From assembly GCF_000247695.1 (NCBI RefSeq), contig NW_004624881.1, forward strand, positions 1,419,223 to 1,483,222: a stretch of 64,000 nucleotides of DNA, written 5' to 3'. Source of the stretch: Heterocephalus glaber. Lineage: Eukaryota > Chordata > Mammalia > Rodentia > Bathyergidae. Position numbers and translations under genes: made by a program. The notes under the pieces were generated by a model. It ran no database searches. It was not told the DNA's origin and saw only the letters and a list, made by a program, of their open reading frames with translations. This document shows, one piece after another, positions 1-12,642 of the stretch; the first letter of the stretch is position 1, and every line of letters starts with the position of its first letter.

Positions 1-1619
1 TCTAGTCTCCTGCAAGCTATGGCAGCACAAGGTGAATTAACTTATTATACAATAAAGGTGGAAAAAACTGAGACTTGGAGAAGAAGCTGAGCTTTGGGTC
101 TGATCAGTGCTGCTCTGGGCACCAAAGGCAAAAGCCCCCAGTTTACTGCACCTTTTATTCAGTACATCAGAGAAACAAATGTAACAAATGACTTGCAGAG
201 AGTTCAGTACATCATCATAAACAAAGTGTAACAATCCAAGAACAATGAGGAACTGAGTAGTTGAAGATTTTGTTCCTCCCAGGATGTCTTCAGCTGCTGT
301 AATCCGGTCCTGGAGCATCACTGCATCACCCAGATCATTGAGGTCTCAGTTGTGACTGGGAGGCAAAATGGAATTATGTCTCTGAATGCCATAGCTGGCC
401 TGTAGGCAGGAGAACTAGGCCTAATCAAATGATTTTTCCCTAAAATTATGTAGCATTGCTCCTGACATGGATTTATTGAAGAATAAATGAAATGTGGAAT
501 CTAAGTCAAATTAATGAATTTTCAAGGTGCAATTTAAATTTTTTTAGACTTCCTTATGATTCATGCATGATTTTGTAACATCAAGTATTGGTCATCTGAA
601 AAATACCAACTCACACAGAGATGCCTCTCTCCCAAATGTAGCACACTTATCAATGGATATTCTGTAGTAAATCCAAATAATCAATTTTATAATCAGATAT
701 GAACTTGAAAATACATTGACTGTCCAGCAATGTATGAACTATTTTAATGGTTCCATATTTAATAATTCTGTATCACACAAAATTTAGTCCTTAAGAACTC
801 TCTGTTGGAAATTTAATTAGTCTCAATGTAGTGGCCAAGAATGCACTCCTATTAGATGCTGGAAGAAATGGGCTCCTTGGAGCTGGGATCACCAGGTCTG
901 CAGAGCTCATCAGAAGTGTGACCCCCACATGTGCTTGGTGAAGACTCACCAGGCTCACAGGTATTTCAGAAGCAGGGCTGCAAGTACAGTCCACACTGAG
1001 AGTCTCACTGAGAAGTCAGTTTGCATTTACTCACTGAAGAGAGAAACAGGAGCAAAAATCTCATCAAGTTCCCTAATGTGGAAAAGTGATATTCCTGTAG
1101 TGAAGTCTGACTCATTACTTCATGGCTCAGGTAAGTTTTTACATATTAATACATGAATTTCTACTAACATTAGAACTGCATATATCATATACAAGAACCT
1201 ATTAAATAATTTAAAGTCTTAAGCCAGTGATGGTTTCTTATTATCTTTGCGTGCTTATAGAATAGACAAAGTGTTTCAAATTGTAGAGTTAATTTTAGGC
1301 AATTAGTTCTCAAATGCTCTCCAAAGATCTTTTTTTATGTTTGCTCCAGGTCAAAGACAGAAATGGTTATTAACTTGGAAGCCAGCATTAGTCCATGCAA
1401 ATTCACTATTTTCTTGCCCTAGAGTTAGTAGGCTAACAAAGAAATATATAAGCAGATGAAATTTATAGGGTATTTCATCCAAATCAAACCACAAATAGTC
1501 TTTAAATTAGCAAACAATGTTGAAATGTATACTATTGTAATTATGGGCAGTTTTTAACAATAGCTGTATTTTTAAAGTATATAATAATGTTAATTATTTA
1601 GATATATTAATATCCTCCC
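1..1619. other. Intergenic DNA, nothing recognised
   Basis: AT-rich sequence. The short ORFs here have no recognisable protein features and look random. I see no repeat family I can name with confidence. Confidence 0.5.
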
Positions 1620-2500
1620 TTGTATGAGTTTTGGGTTTGTCCTGCTCTTCTTTTTCTAGAAGCTTGAGGTTCAACATCAGGTTGTTTAATTGGGCTTGCT
1701 CTGTTTTCCTAATATGTGTATTCACTGCTATGAATTTCTCTCATAAGACTGCTTCCACTGTGTCCCATAGACTCTGATATGTAGTATTGTCATTGTCATT
1801 TAATTGAAGGAAATGTCTGATTTCTTCTTTAACTTCCTCTGTGACCCATTGGTTATATCAGAAGTGTGTTGTTCAGTTTCCACATGTTTATGAGGTTTTT
1901 CCAGTTTCTTTTGCTATGGATCTCCAATTTCATCACACTGTGGTCTGATATCATACAGGGGATAACTTCAATTCCTTTGTACTTTCTTAAACATGTTCTA
2001 TGGACGAGCATGTGGTCTATTTTGGATAAAAACCCCTGTGCAGCTGAGAAGAATGTGAATTCTGATTATGTGGGGTGGGACACTCTGGAAACATCTGTTA
2101 AGTTCATTTTTTCANNNNNNNNNNNNNNNNNNNNNNNNNNNNNNNNNNNNNNNNNNNNNNNNNNNNNNNNNNNNNNNNNNNNNNNNNNNNNNNNNNNNNN
2201 NNNNNNNNNNNNNNNNNNNNNNNNNNNNNNNNNNNNNNNNNNNNNNNNNNNNNNNNNNNNNNNNNNNNNNNNNNNNNNNGTGTATAGATATTTATGATTG
2301 TCATCTCTTCCTCTTGGATTCTTCCCTTTACAAGGATGTAGTGTCCTTCTTTGTCTCTCTTAATGAGTGTTGGTTTGAAATCCACTTGATATGCAAAGAG
2401 GATAGCTACTCCTGCTTTTTGGGGGGTTCCTGTCACATGGAGTATTGTTTTCCACCCTTTAACTTTCAGTCTATGAGTTTCTACCACTCATTTAGTAATT
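1620..2500 (-). mobile_element. LINE-1 fragment, ORF2 endonuclease region, antisense
   Basis: Read on the minus strand, 2487 down to about 2280 encodes a run typical of the L1 ORF2 N-terminal endonuclease: THRLKVKGWK, then QKAGVAIL, then IKRDKEGHYI and INIYT. The part from 2114 down to 1620 continues with L1 ORF2 sequence further toward the reverse transcriptase. The element is truncated at both ends, is interrupted by a run of unknown bases, and carries stops. It is a dead copy. The family assignment rests on the protein motifs and on the collinear nucleotide pattern that is common to mammalian L1. Confidence 0.85.
2115..2279. other. Assembly gap (165 N)
   Basis: A run of 165 undetermined bases lies inside the antisense L1 ORF2. 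The L1 reading frame flanks it on both sides, so the missing sequence is most likely more L1. ORFs that cross it are artefacts. Confidence 0.99.
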
Positions 2501-2654
2501 TCTGGAGAATTTGTATTTACAATAATTCTGTTGTCCACATTTTAAATTGTGAGCTCAATAATATCAAAATACTACTGAGAAAATGAAGAAGATTTAGATG
2601 GAACAATTCTTGGATTTCCTCTGCTCCGCTGGATCACAATGATTGTGAAGAGAG

Positions 2655-2742
2655 ACTAGAGATTTAGCTCAATGATTCCATTGCATGCCTCACAAGCACA
2701 AGGACTCAAGTTCAATCCCTGGTACAAAACTAAAACAAAAAA
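2655..2742 (+). repeat. ID-like tRNA-derived SINE
   Basis: The body starts with a degenerate GATTTAGCTCAATGATTCC (A-box region) and has GTTCAATCCCTGGTAC (B-box region). It ends in an A-rich tail. It matches the better-preserved copy at 16719-16809. The 5' G-run is eroded, which suggests an older insertion. Confidence 0.8.
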
Positions 2743-3724
2743 ATGACTGTGAAGAATAGAAATGAATGTAGCATTTATTATACGTAAGAAGAAAAGATGG
2801 ACAATGGGAGAAAGACTTTTGTGGCTCATATCTGTTATTTTGATAAAGGAAAGTAAAAATAAGTAGAAGTGTGGTTTGCAGGAGTAATCTACTGGATGTT
2901 AATAGTAACAACTTGATCAGTTAGTGCTAAATTTGAGAGTAAATTTCTGTGCTCAAAAGATTTGCTCCTCATTTAGAGAAATGAAACAAATAAAAGTAAG
3001 CATATGTTATTCAGATAAATCAATTCATATAAAATATTCTGTAATAACTGGAAATCCACATAAATGTATGACTAAGCAAATAATTATTATCATGCATGGA
3101 AAGCAAAGAAAATTATAAATATTTCTGTAATTTCAAATTACATATATAGTATTAAAATATATGGATGCTAATCATTTATATATCATATTTCAATTTTGTT
3201 TCTCAGCAATGAAAATAAATAATACTGAGATTAAATCTCTACATAGCTAATTTTAGTACCGAAAAGATAATCTCTAAATAGTTGCTTATGATTTGGAATG
3301 CTTCAATACAATCATGAATAAGTAAATTAAATTTATAATACTGATTATAGAAGGAGGAGATTTTAGTCAAATTTTGAAAGCAGGTAGAGGGAAGGTCAGG
3401 AGAAACAATTGACATGTAAATGCATATTAGAATCCATGCATAGCAGAAGGTTGCATTTCAGAGGCATACTATAATAAGTTTATTTGCTTGTTCTAAGTTA
3501 AAAAATGCAGACAAGAAAGCACAAGAAGAGAACACTCTACACACTGCTAACAGGAAAAGAGAATTTCTATGACCTGAATCAAATGTCATAAATGATGCAA
3601 AGAGGGAACGAAAATCCTCACACACAAACACACCTCTTGGAAGTACATGAAGGGGGAGACTGGTGTCACGTGACCAGGTTGGTGTCATTCTCAGACAATG
3701 CATGTAGAAGCAATCTAACAGGAT
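2743..3724. other. Intergenic DNA, nothing recognised
   Basis: AT-rich DNA between the SINE and the duplicated OR block. No repeat family or gene seen. Confidence 0.45.
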
Positions 3725-3925
3725 ATCTATCAGCACTTTGGCAAAGGAAAGAGAAATACAAACATCCCTTGGATTTCAGGGTACTTTATTTTATCCATTT
3801 ACTGTATCCTGATTTCCTGATTAGAAGGCATGCTGTAGTTTTAATGGGTCCTCAACAATTTGCCTGTAGCATCATCAGCTCACCTTAACCCCTGACTCCG
3901 CAGAGATGATGGCAGGTGGGCAGAC

Positions 3926-4868
3926 ATGGACAATATCACCATCTTCACAGAATTTCTCCTCATGTATGTCACAGGCTCCCAGGAACTCCAGGTTCTGCAA
4001 GGTGTGCTGTTCTTAGTGATTTATCTGGGAGCACTAACAGGGAATCTGTGACTGTCACTGTCATCATGACAGACACACACCTGCACTCTCCCATGTACTA
4101 TTTTATAAGCAGTGTGGCCCTTCTAGACCTTGGGAGCATCACAGTTGTTCCCAGAGCTGTAGTGAATTCCCTGACAGGCAGAAAAACCATATCCCTGGCA
4201 GAGTGTGCCATACAGATTTTCCTCTATGTCCTTTTTGCAGGGGTAGAATTTGCCCTCCTGGTGGTCATGTCCTATGACCACTATGTGGCCATTTGCCACC
4301 CTCTGCACTATGGGCTCATCATCACCCCGAGTCTGTGCTCCCAGGCCTCAGCTTGCTCCTGGGCCTCTGGTCTGCTGTACTCTATTATCCACACAGGGGC
4401 TCTGTTCAGGCTTCCCTTCACCAAGGCCAATGTGATCCAGCAATATTTCTGTGATGTACCTCAAATTCAGAGGATTTCATCTTCAGATGTCCAGTTTTCA
4501 GAATTTGTAATCATTGCTCTAAACATTTGTTTTATGTTACTGCTTTTCTTTTATGTGTATGTCATACACTAACATTTTCAAATGTTCTTAAGATGCATTC
4601 TGTGGAAGCCCAAAACAAAGCCATATTCATCTGTATCCCAGAACTGCCCATTATCCTATTCTTGATCATTTCAGTAGCAATAGCTTACTTAGGTCTCATT
4701 GCAAATGAACCATCCCTTCATAATCTGCTCACTGTTATTTTCTATAGCATGATGCCCCCATTCATGAACCCCATCATCTACTGTCTATGCAACAGAGAGA
4801 TAAATGCTGCTCTGCAAAGAATGTCCAACAGATTTTCTGAGTTCTCAGTCAAGGATTTTTTTGACTGA
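3926..4868 (+). pseudogene. Olfactory receptor pseudogene, family 14-like (copy 1)
   Basis: A class II odorant receptor (seven-helix GPCR that would act in olfactory neuron cilia), broken by at least two one-base deletions. It starts at ATG 3926 (MDNITIFTEFLLM) and reads through helix 1 to a stop at about 4047, where one T is missing relative to copy 2. Another frame then covers helices 2-5, including the PMYYF start of helix 2, the MSYDHYVAICHPLHY motif after helix 3 and QYFCDVPQ in the second extracellular loop. Near 4560 a second deletion moves the frame for helices 6-7, ending with PPFMNPIIYCLCNREI and a stop at 4868. The Arg of the usual DRY motif is His. Without indels the length would be about 313 codons, normal for an OR. 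The family 14 assignment is by general resemblance and is tentative. Confidence 0.88.
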
Positions 4869-6815
4869 AACATGAATATTAACATACAGCTGAAAGTGAT
4901 TTAACTTACTTGCTGTATGTTCTTACATTATGATCTAAACATGGGAATTATGTATTTTCTTTGTTTTTATATATTTTCATGTCTGTACTTGTTATGATGA
5001 AATAAAAATTTACATATTATTTTCCTTGCTGGTTATTTTGTATATATCGTATATTCTATATCCATTTCTGAAACACTAGATGTCTGGCCCATACCTGTTT
5101 TGAATATATTTGGGATCACTTTGAGCTGACAACAAAGTCAGGCAGCATGGGAGCTAGTTCTGAGCAACTTGGGGAAGTGCAATGAGTGGACCTGTGAGAA
5201 GACCCTGCTCTCTGCACTGTGTTCTTTGCACTCACTCTTTCACTCAGACTGGGATAAGTGACAAGGAGATTAGACAGGGGGACAACTCAGGCCTGAGAAC
5301 ACAATGGGGTGATCAACACTGTGAACCTTGCCAACCCCTTCTGCTTCATCTTCTAAAATGCTTTTGATACATTAAATGAAAACCAGGACACAAAAAAACT
5401 GGCCTACAAAATACTGTAGTTTGGAAGTTTTGGGTTCTGGATGAAAAGATGCATCATGTTGATCCTCTCAAACCTTGGCTGTAATGAAGAACAAGGATCA
5501 GAGTGTAACACAGAGACAGATGGAACAATGACTGCTATTGGGATTTACCTGGAAGGCAGAAGATGCTGCTTCCATGTGAGCTAGATTTTTCTCATTAAGT
5601 AACCTGTATTAATGGATTCACTCATAATGGTAAGCATTTTATTTTTCTGACTCTGAAGATCTGAATCTGCATCCTAGTAATTAAAATACATATTATTTTT
5701 GTGTCTCAGAACCAAATTGAGTTCCAAATTCTGCACCTGTTTCACATAGAAGCCTTTTCTGGGAAAAACTCAGCATCAAGTCTCTGGTGCCCATTTATGC
5801 CCCATCCATCACTGGAACAGCAGGTGCATCAGGCTCCCTGCATTTCTGTACTTATTCCTCCTGCCAGAAGGAAGTGGTGTTTGGGACCATGGACCTCCTG
5901 TCATCCAGATCATGTCTGGTGAAGGTCTGGATGTGCCTCACCCTCCTCTGATACCTGAGATACCTCAAATTTCAGTGTTTCATTGCTGAGCAGGGTATAT
6001 CTATTCTTCTCCAGCTTTACCTAGGTTTAGGTGACAATCACAACTGTATGTAAGGTACAAAGTTAGTGTGATTTCTGCATTTGTAGAAATATTTGCTCCA
6101 ACCAAGCTAACATGGGCACATTTCTTTTTAAAATATGTCTGTATCTAGCTCATTTGCCTAGCTGTTTTCAACATAAAAATCAATCTCTAATTCGTTTTTA
6201 AATGTCACTCTTACAAAGATAGTGTGTTAATAATTATGAATCTTTGAATGTTGAAACATAAATTTATTTTGTCCTAATCATTTCAATTTAAATTTGTATT
6301 CAGATTTTCTGTCCAGGTATATTTTCCTCCAGAATTTTGAATGAACAAGTAGATTGACTTTTATTTTCCAGAGTTAAATTATAAAATTAGGTCACCCCGG
6401 TTCCTTTTGTCTTTCTACTTAGATGGTATTTTTCTTGATGGCTTCGTAAAATTTCATGTTACTATTTGTTTTTGTGTATTATGAACTAATGTATCATCAT
6501 AAGTTAGAGTATTTCAACCATAAAACTCAAATATTTTCTTATGGGAAACTTTATTTCTAGAATTTTTTGTTTTAATAATTTCATTTATTAATTAATTCAA
6601 TTGTTCATTGACAAATAATTGTATCTAATTATGTGATGGAGTGTGATTACTTATGTTTTACCAAACAAAATACTTAAATGTGGCAATTTAAGAACTCTAT
6701 CATTTGATATTTTTATCAGTTTTATCAGTTTGAAGCACTTAAAATCTACTTTTTTAGCATACATTTAATATGCATTACATTGCTATTAATCTCAGCATTC
6801 TGTGCAACTGATCAC

Positions 6816-7250
6816 TCTTATAACTTGTGTCTAGATGTCCCCCAACAGACTCACGCACTCATAGGTACAGCTTTTCTGAGATGGCTGGATCTAGGGTATG
6901 TGGTTAAATTGTTATACTACGATTATGAGTGTGTGATCATTAAATTGGTCCACTGATATGTTAAGCATGGTTCTGGGTGTGGATAATGGGAAGCTCACCC
7001 TGGTTGAGGGTGGCACTATCCAAAAGCCTGGAAGTGATAAAAGGGAGTGGCTTCTGCCTCACTGCTTGCTGTCTTCTGCCTGCCATGGAGTGTTTCTCCT
7101 CTGTGGTGCCCCTCTGCCATGCCATTCTGCCTTGGAGTCAGCCAACTATGGATGGAAACCACTACAAACTGTGAGCTAAAATAAACCTATCCTTTTAATT
7201 GTGGGGGTTGAGTATTTTGTCTCAGCAATGAGAAAAGTAATTAAGACAAT
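6816..7250 (+). mobile_element. Interspersed repeat insertion private to duplication unit 1
   Basis: This segment has no counterpart in unit 2, where the flanks are joined near 14500. ATCACT occurs at both junctions (about 6810 and 7250) and may be the target duplication. The 3' end has an AATAAA-like context (CTAAAATAAACC) followed by GTATTTTGTCTCAGCAATGA, an end signature shared with the repeat at 58441-58863. It resembles MaLR-type LTRs or the rodent URR-type repeats. I cannot decide between them. Confidence 0.45.
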
Positions 7251-7582
7251 CACTTAAGCTTATTCTTTCTGTTTAATTGAAATTTGTACACTTCATCAAT
7301 ATTTTCCATCTCCCCATCTAATTCCCTCTACTAATCTGGTAACATTAATTTTTCTTTGTAGGTTTATGAAGTCAACTTTGTGAAAATCACATATAAGTGA
7401 ATCATGGCATGTTTGTCTTCCTGTGCCCTGTTTATTTCACATAGCAGAGTGTCCTCTAGGCGCAGTCATACTTATACACATGAAAGAAATTCCTCCATTT
7501 TTGGGTGGAATAGTTTTCCTTGAAGTGTAAATGGCTCATTTTCTTAGCACTCACCAACTCTGTTACTTTCATTAGAACAGTT

Positions 7583-7850
7583 TTATTGGTACACTGTAGA
7601 TGTGCATAATGATCACATTCATCATCATAGGGAAGTTTTACCTGCACATGATATATCTTGATTCTTCTTTTTCCCCCAATTCCTGCCCCTCCCTTCAACC
7701 AGTCTTTCTTTCTTTATTTACAAAAGCTTTGTTTCCAATTTTTCCTTCTATTGCCTTTTTTCTTTCCCCTTCTTTCATTTCCCCTACCCCTTCCCTTTTT
7801 CCCCTTCCCAGTTGAACCCTTTCTTCCTATTTCCCAATATGTATAATACA
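7583..7850 (-). mobile_element. LINE-1 3' UTR fragment, antisense, nested
   Basis: It begins near TTATTGGTACACTGTAGATG, passes through CATAATGATCACATTCATCA, and continues into a long pyrimidine-rich tract. The same order is seen at 9070-9355 and 18350-18490, and in sense orientation at 19960-20420, where it follows L1 3' sequence. The pyrimidine tract is therefore best read as the antisense of the purine-rich L1 3' UTR. The second duplication unit lacks it, so it inserted after the duplication or was deleted there. Confidence 0.6.
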
Positions 7851-8115
7851 TTTTGGTCTTTATTTATGCTTTTGGTTTCTCACACCAGAGAAACATTGGA
7901 ATATATAGACATGTATGTCCACTTTTTTCACTTAAGAGTATGGCCTCAAGGTACATCCATTACCTAAAAATGTGTCAATTTTATCTTTCTCATGGCAGAG
8001 TAGTAGTCCGTTGTATTAAAAAAAAACACATCTTCGTTATCCATTCATCCGATGATGGGCATCTTGGCTGTTTCTATGATTTAGCTATAACAAATTGTGC
8101 TACTTTAAACGTGGC

Positions 8116-8160
<45 letters not shown>
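8116..8160. repeat. Compound microsatellite (TG)n(TA)n
   Basis: About 11 TG/GT units run directly into about 11 TA units, within the antisense L1 debris. Confidence 0.97.
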
Positions 8161-8234
8161 CATTATGTTGTGTTGCTTTTAACTCTTTGGGGAATATGCC
8201 AAGAAGAGGAATAGCGGGGTCAAGTGGAACTGTG

Positions 8235-8960
8235 TACAAATGGAGGAGAGTACTTTGACGGGATTAATGAGAATATGTATTTTACTGTTATAATCACTTT
8301 TGAAATTCCAACATTCAGCATGTTTTGATCCCACCTCATAGACCTCATAGTAAGTGCTGGTGAAAATTCGGAGGAAAATGAACACTTGTACTTTGTTGTT
8401 GAGATAATCAGTGGGTTTAGAAAATATGAAACGTATCTCAGAGATTCCTTATAAAGTAAACAAAGAAGTCTTTTAGGATTCTGAAATTCTGCTAAGCACA
8501 TAGTTAAAAGAAAAAAATGAGTATTTTTGATTGCTATCTGCACTCATCTACTATAGTATCATTCAGAGCATCCAAGAGAGGTGATAATTTCTGTGTCCAA
8601 ATGAACAAACAAATGTGATTCACAGACACTGCAAAATTATTTGGAATAAACCCCCCAAAAATCCTACTTGTATAACAGCCCGGGTGAACCTTGGAAACCT
8701 TATGCTCAGTGAAAGAAGCTGGGCACAGACAGGCAATTGCTGCATGATCCAACATGTCCAAGGGCCTAATGTGGTGGAAGTCACATGGAAGGAGAAGAGC
8801 AATGAAGAGAGGTGGAGGGAAGGAGAGGTGGAGATGCCAGTAGGAGGTGCACAAGTGCCCTCACTCAGGATGAGTGCATCCTGGTGATGAGTGTGTGATG
8901 GTGTGGGTGTCATAACCTAAGTGTAACGTGTGCTTGAGGCCTGTGGAGTGAGTAGACTGA
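8235..8960 (+). mobile_element. Old LINE-1 3' end, sense
   Basis: The text follows the sense L1 3' region: GAAAATGAACACTTGTACTT, later ATCATTCAGAGCATCCAAG and CCTTATGCTCAGTGAAAGAA. It is collinear with 15960-16640 in duplication unit 2. The ORF2 frame is not maintained. The antisense L1 immediately upstream makes this a head-to-head arrangement of L1 pieces that existed before the duplication. Confidence 0.65.
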
Positions 8961-9069
8961 GACTTCTCACTACACCTATCAGCAAAGTGATAGCTCTCTG
9001 AGGTCATGGACAAAGAAAGGAGTAAAAATGCCCTATTCACAGACATCATGATTTTCATTGTTTTCCTTG

Positions 9070-9355
9070 TTTTAATTACTTATGTATTTTATTAGTACAT
9101 GTTTGAAATACATAATGATTGCATTTCTCATGGGGATTTGGTGCATGTCCATAACCCATCTTCATCTCTTTTGTCCCTTTCCCTCCCAACCCTTCATGCT
9201 CCCTCCAACTTTTGTTCCCCTTCCCATTGGAAAAAGCTCTAATTACATTTTTGTTCAGTTCTCTCTTTTTACAAATCATTTTCCCCTTTCTTCTCTTCTG
9301 CTCCATCTCTTCTCCTTTCAATTGAAAAAGTTATCCCTACATAACATCTTGCACA
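9070..9355 (-). mobile_element. LINE-1 3' UTR fragment, antisense
   Basis: It carries the order ATTAGTACATGTTTGAAATA, CATAATGATTGCATTTCTCA and TGGTGCATGTCCATAACCC, then a pyrimidine-rich tract. This is the same order as at 7583-7850 and 18350-18490. It lies just outside the end of duplication unit 1. Confidence 0.6.
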
Positions 9356-9359
9356 GATG

Positions 9360-11500
9360 ATGATGAAAGGGCAGAAGGGCTCACACACAGGTCCAGAAGA
9401 GCTCTTAAAGTGAGAGGATAGGGTGGGATGACCAGCCTGGTGTACTTTAGATCAAAGCCATTGTCAATGGCAGCTCAGGTCCACACATTAGATCTGTTAG
9501 GGAAAACTGAGCAGAGCACCAGCCACGGAAGGGCCACACCACAGTCATTCTGCAGCCCAGGACCTACAGAGTGAGGAGCAGATGGGGGATTCCCAAACCC
9601 AGTGCCATTACAGAAGCTCTCAGAGACAATGTCCCAGAGAGCCACAGAAACCTAAAGCAGAGTCTAAGAGTCAACATGACTGAAAGGAGGAGGAGCCACA
9701 CTGGACAAACTCAGAGAAAAATCAACTAAAACACAGGTAACTGGAAGGAAGGAGGGACACACTTCCTGATGCCCAAATCAATTTGAAATGATAGACCAGT
9801 AGATCAAATCAAGCACAGCCCTGGACATGATAAAACAGTGCACCAGCCCACTGGGCTGCCAGGGAATCCCCACACTGGGAAGTGCCCCGGAAATTGATGG
9901 TCTGAAAAGAAGCAGCTCACTCAAGCCACACAGGCTGGATTTGGGAGAAGCCTCTGGTCCCTTTAGCCTCCTCCTCACAAAGGGCACTGCTACTGTCTCT
10001 GGCAAACACTGAGGCAGGGCCTCCAGCCCAGGCCCTTGCTTTCTTTACTTTTTCAGTCATTTTCTTCAATGTTGGGACCCCAGTGCAGCTAAAAAAATGT
10101 GATTTGTGACCAGCAACTCAAGAGGAAGACACAGAAGCATGTGGGATTTTAGCAAGGGCAATTCACCCCATGGAGAGGAGGTCCCAGGTCCAGCAGTGCA
10201 GCTCCCACCAAGTGAGTCAGGACAGGATAGAAAAGTGCCAGCTGGGGTGAAACAGGAGGCTGTGCAAAGACCACATGACCCAGAACAGCCAAGTGTGCTT
10301 GGGACAGAGAGCAGCCATGGGCACCACAGCAGTGGGGAGGAGGCTTGTGTGGACCAGAGAGGGGCACTCAAAGCTGCTGGCTTAGACCAGCCCAGCTCCC
10401 ACAGATCAAACTCTACCAGACCAGGTGGGGAGGCTCAGCCTGGTTCTGGGACACTACCTGCCTTGGACACTCCCAGAGAGGACTAAGGACTCCTGAGGAA
10501 TTTTACTTTGTTCTTTTAATTGTATTTCTTTCTTTGTTGGTTTTGTTTCCTCATTCTTTGTTTTGTTTGTTTGTTTGTACAGTTATGTTTACCTTGTTCT
10601 GCACATCCTCTTTCTTTGCTCAACTCTCTCTCTGGAGTTGACTATATTTCCTTGTGAGTGTAAATCCTTTCTTGTCTTTCTGGTTCATGCAGATATTCTT
10701 TTGCTTTATTCTTCACGCTTTTTCTCTTGCCCTCTTCTCCAGTTTCCCAAACCTTGGCTGATCATCTGCTGTCCTCCAGTATTGCCTCTACTACATCTCT
10801 GTTCATCTCCCTCCCTGTGTTGCCCCCTATCCCTCTTAAATTTCCCCCACTAGTGGATAAACTCACCCCACTAAAAGGAAATTCATTGCATCCAAGCTCC
10901 TATTTTATGCTGGATTGCATTATATAACTGCACATCTTGCTCCTGTGATTAAAGTTACCAAGTCAATAGTTACCAAAGTTTTTCAGTTTCTAGGCTGTGC
11001 TTGATGGTACCAATATTGCTAATTGTGTACTACATTTGCCAGGATGTCCTACCTGTTGTAATGAGTTGTTCTCTCCTGTATCACAACACTGAGATTGTAT
11101 GGTGCCATAACCACCACCATATCCCAGTATCTAAAGACTAGGTGCTGAGCCAAATAAATACCAACTTCTGATCCTTAATAAATTGGGAAGTTAGGAGCTT
11201 GGGACAGAAACAAGAATCACATGTGCCCAAATGACCTCTCTGAGAAATAGACATTTCCTAGAGAAGGCTTGATACTAGTGATAAAGCTATCTGCCATAAG
11301 AAATTCACAAGCATGAACACAGAAAACCAAATTTTAAAAAATGTTAAAACTGATGTGAAGGAGAAAATAATTAGGTGTCCAGGTAGATCTAGAAAACACA
11401 CTCTTAAAAGTAGCCAATAAATGAAAGATTATGGGAAGTGATTGCACTTTAAATACTGTAATGCTTAATTCTGTCATCCTTTGAATGCAAAAAATAAAAG
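9360..11500. other. Unclassified sequence between the duplication units
   Basis: The part 9360-10490 is richer in G and C than its surroundings and contains phrases such as GAGGAGGAGCCACACTGG and CACACTGGGAAGTGCCCC. These are reminiscent of L1 5' UTR text, but I cannot confirm it. From 10490 a T/C-rich tract leads into ordinary AT-rich DNA. ORFs of 96-126 codons here have low-complexity or shadow character, and I do not regard them as genes. Confidence 0.3.
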
Positions 11501-11689
11501 GTTATCAGCATTTTGGGGAAAAAAGAAAAATAGAAATATGTATGTTCAATATACTTTATTTTATCCATTAACTATACTCTGATGATCCTGGATAGAAACT
11601 ACTCTGTAGTTTTACCAGGTTCTTTGCATTCAGCTTGGAGCAGAATCCTCTGTTCACTTTAACCTCTGACTCTGCAGAGACCACAGCAG

Positions 11690-12642
11690 ATGGACATGGA
11701 CAACCTCAGCATCTTCAAAGAATTTCTCCTCATGAATGTCACAGGTTCCCAGGAACTCCAGGTTCTGCAAGGTGTGCTGTTCTTAGTGATTTATCTGGGA
11801 GCATTAACAGGGAATCTTGTGACTGTCACTGCCATAGTGACAGACACACATCTGCCTCTCCCATGTACTTTTTTTATAAGCAGTGTGGCCCTCCTGGACC
11901 TCTGCAGCATGTCAGTTGTTGTTCCCAAAGCTGTAGTGAATTGCATGACAGGCAGTAAGACCATATCCCTGGCAAAGTGTGTTGCACAGATTTTTCTGTA
12001 TCCACTGTTTGCATCAGTAGAGATTGCCCTCCTGGTGGTCATGTCCTATGACCACTACATGGCTATTTGCCACCCTCTGAACTATGGGTTCATCATTACC
12101 CAAAGTCTCTGTTCCCAGGATGCAGCTGGCTCCTGGGCCTCTGTTCTGGTCTACTCTGAATAGAAAGCACAAGCTCTCTATTCAGGCTTCCCTTCACCAA
12201 GACCAATGTGATCCCACAATATTTCTGTGATGTACCTCAAATTCTGAGGATTTCATCTTCAGATGTCCAATACTCTGAATTTATAATGGTGGCTTTAAGT
12301 TTTTGCATTGTCTTGGTATGTTTTGCCTTCATGTTTGTTTCATATGTTAATATATTTTTGACTGTGCTTAAGACTCATTCAGGGGAAGCCCATAACAAAG
12401 CCATATCCACCTGTACACCACAGTTGTCTGTTCTCTTTTTGTTTCTCATTTCTGTGTCAGTAGCTGCAATAGGTCCTATTCCACGCAAACCATCCCTTGA
12501 GAATCTGTTCTACACCATGGTGCTCCCATTCGTGAACCACATCGTCTACTGTCTACACAACAGGGAGCTCAATGCTGCCTTGCAAAGAATGTTCAACAGA
12601 TTCTCTGAGTTGATGTCAAATATTTTTATCACTAAAACTTAA
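11690..12642 (+). pseudogene. Olfactory receptor pseudogene, family 14-like (copy 2)
   Basis: Paralogue of copy 1 and better preserved. From ATG 11690 (or 11696, which aligns with the copy 1 start) the frame is open through helices 1-4, with MSYDHYMAICHPLNY after helix 3. It stops at TAG 12161-12163, where about two extra bases relative to copy 1 also shift the frame. The rest is open in another frame to TAA 12640-12642, from QYFCDVPQ through SYVNIFLTVLKTHSGEAHNKA to helix 7. The helix 7 motif reads NHIVY instead of NPxxY, and DRY reads DHY. As it stands the protein would end after helix 4, so it cannot be a functional receptor. Confidence 0.9.

Larger units (their letters stand above)
7260..8230 (-). 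mobile_element. Old LINE-1 fragment, antisense 3' region
   Basis: On the plus strand the sequence follows the familiar antisense L1 3'-region pattern. It runs from TTCTGTTTAATTGAAATTTG through a TTTATTTCACATAGCAGAGT stretch and CCATTCATCCGATGATGGGC to CTTTGGGGAATATGCC. It is homologous to 14520-14900 in the second duplication unit. A pyrimidine-rich repeat (7583-7850) splits it. Highly diverged, no coding capacity. Confidence 0.7.
3725..9060 (+). repeat. Tandem duplication, unit 1 (with OR pseudogene 1)
   Basis: This block is collinear with 11503-16858. Matching landmarks are the OR pseudogene (3926 and 11696), the CTGTGAGAAGACCCTGCT segment (about 5191 and 13031), the segment containing GAAGTGGTGTTTGG-type sequence (about 5870 and 13650), the L1 3'-end debris (about 8300 and 15990) and the AGTAAAAATGCCC segment (about 9021 and 16819). 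The offset stays between about 7.3 and 7.8 kb, and the differences are explained by insertions private to one unit. Noncoding parts of this unit (4869-6815) contain nothing else that I recognise. Confidence 0.85.

Noticed and set aside
1866..2586. ORFs crossing the N gap
   Set aside because: They owe their length to undetermined bases and overlap an antisense L1.
10106..10486. 126-codon plus-strand ORF
   Set aside because: There are comparable overlapping ORFs on the other strand, no domain or signal, and the sequence looks like repeat-derived GC-rich DNA.
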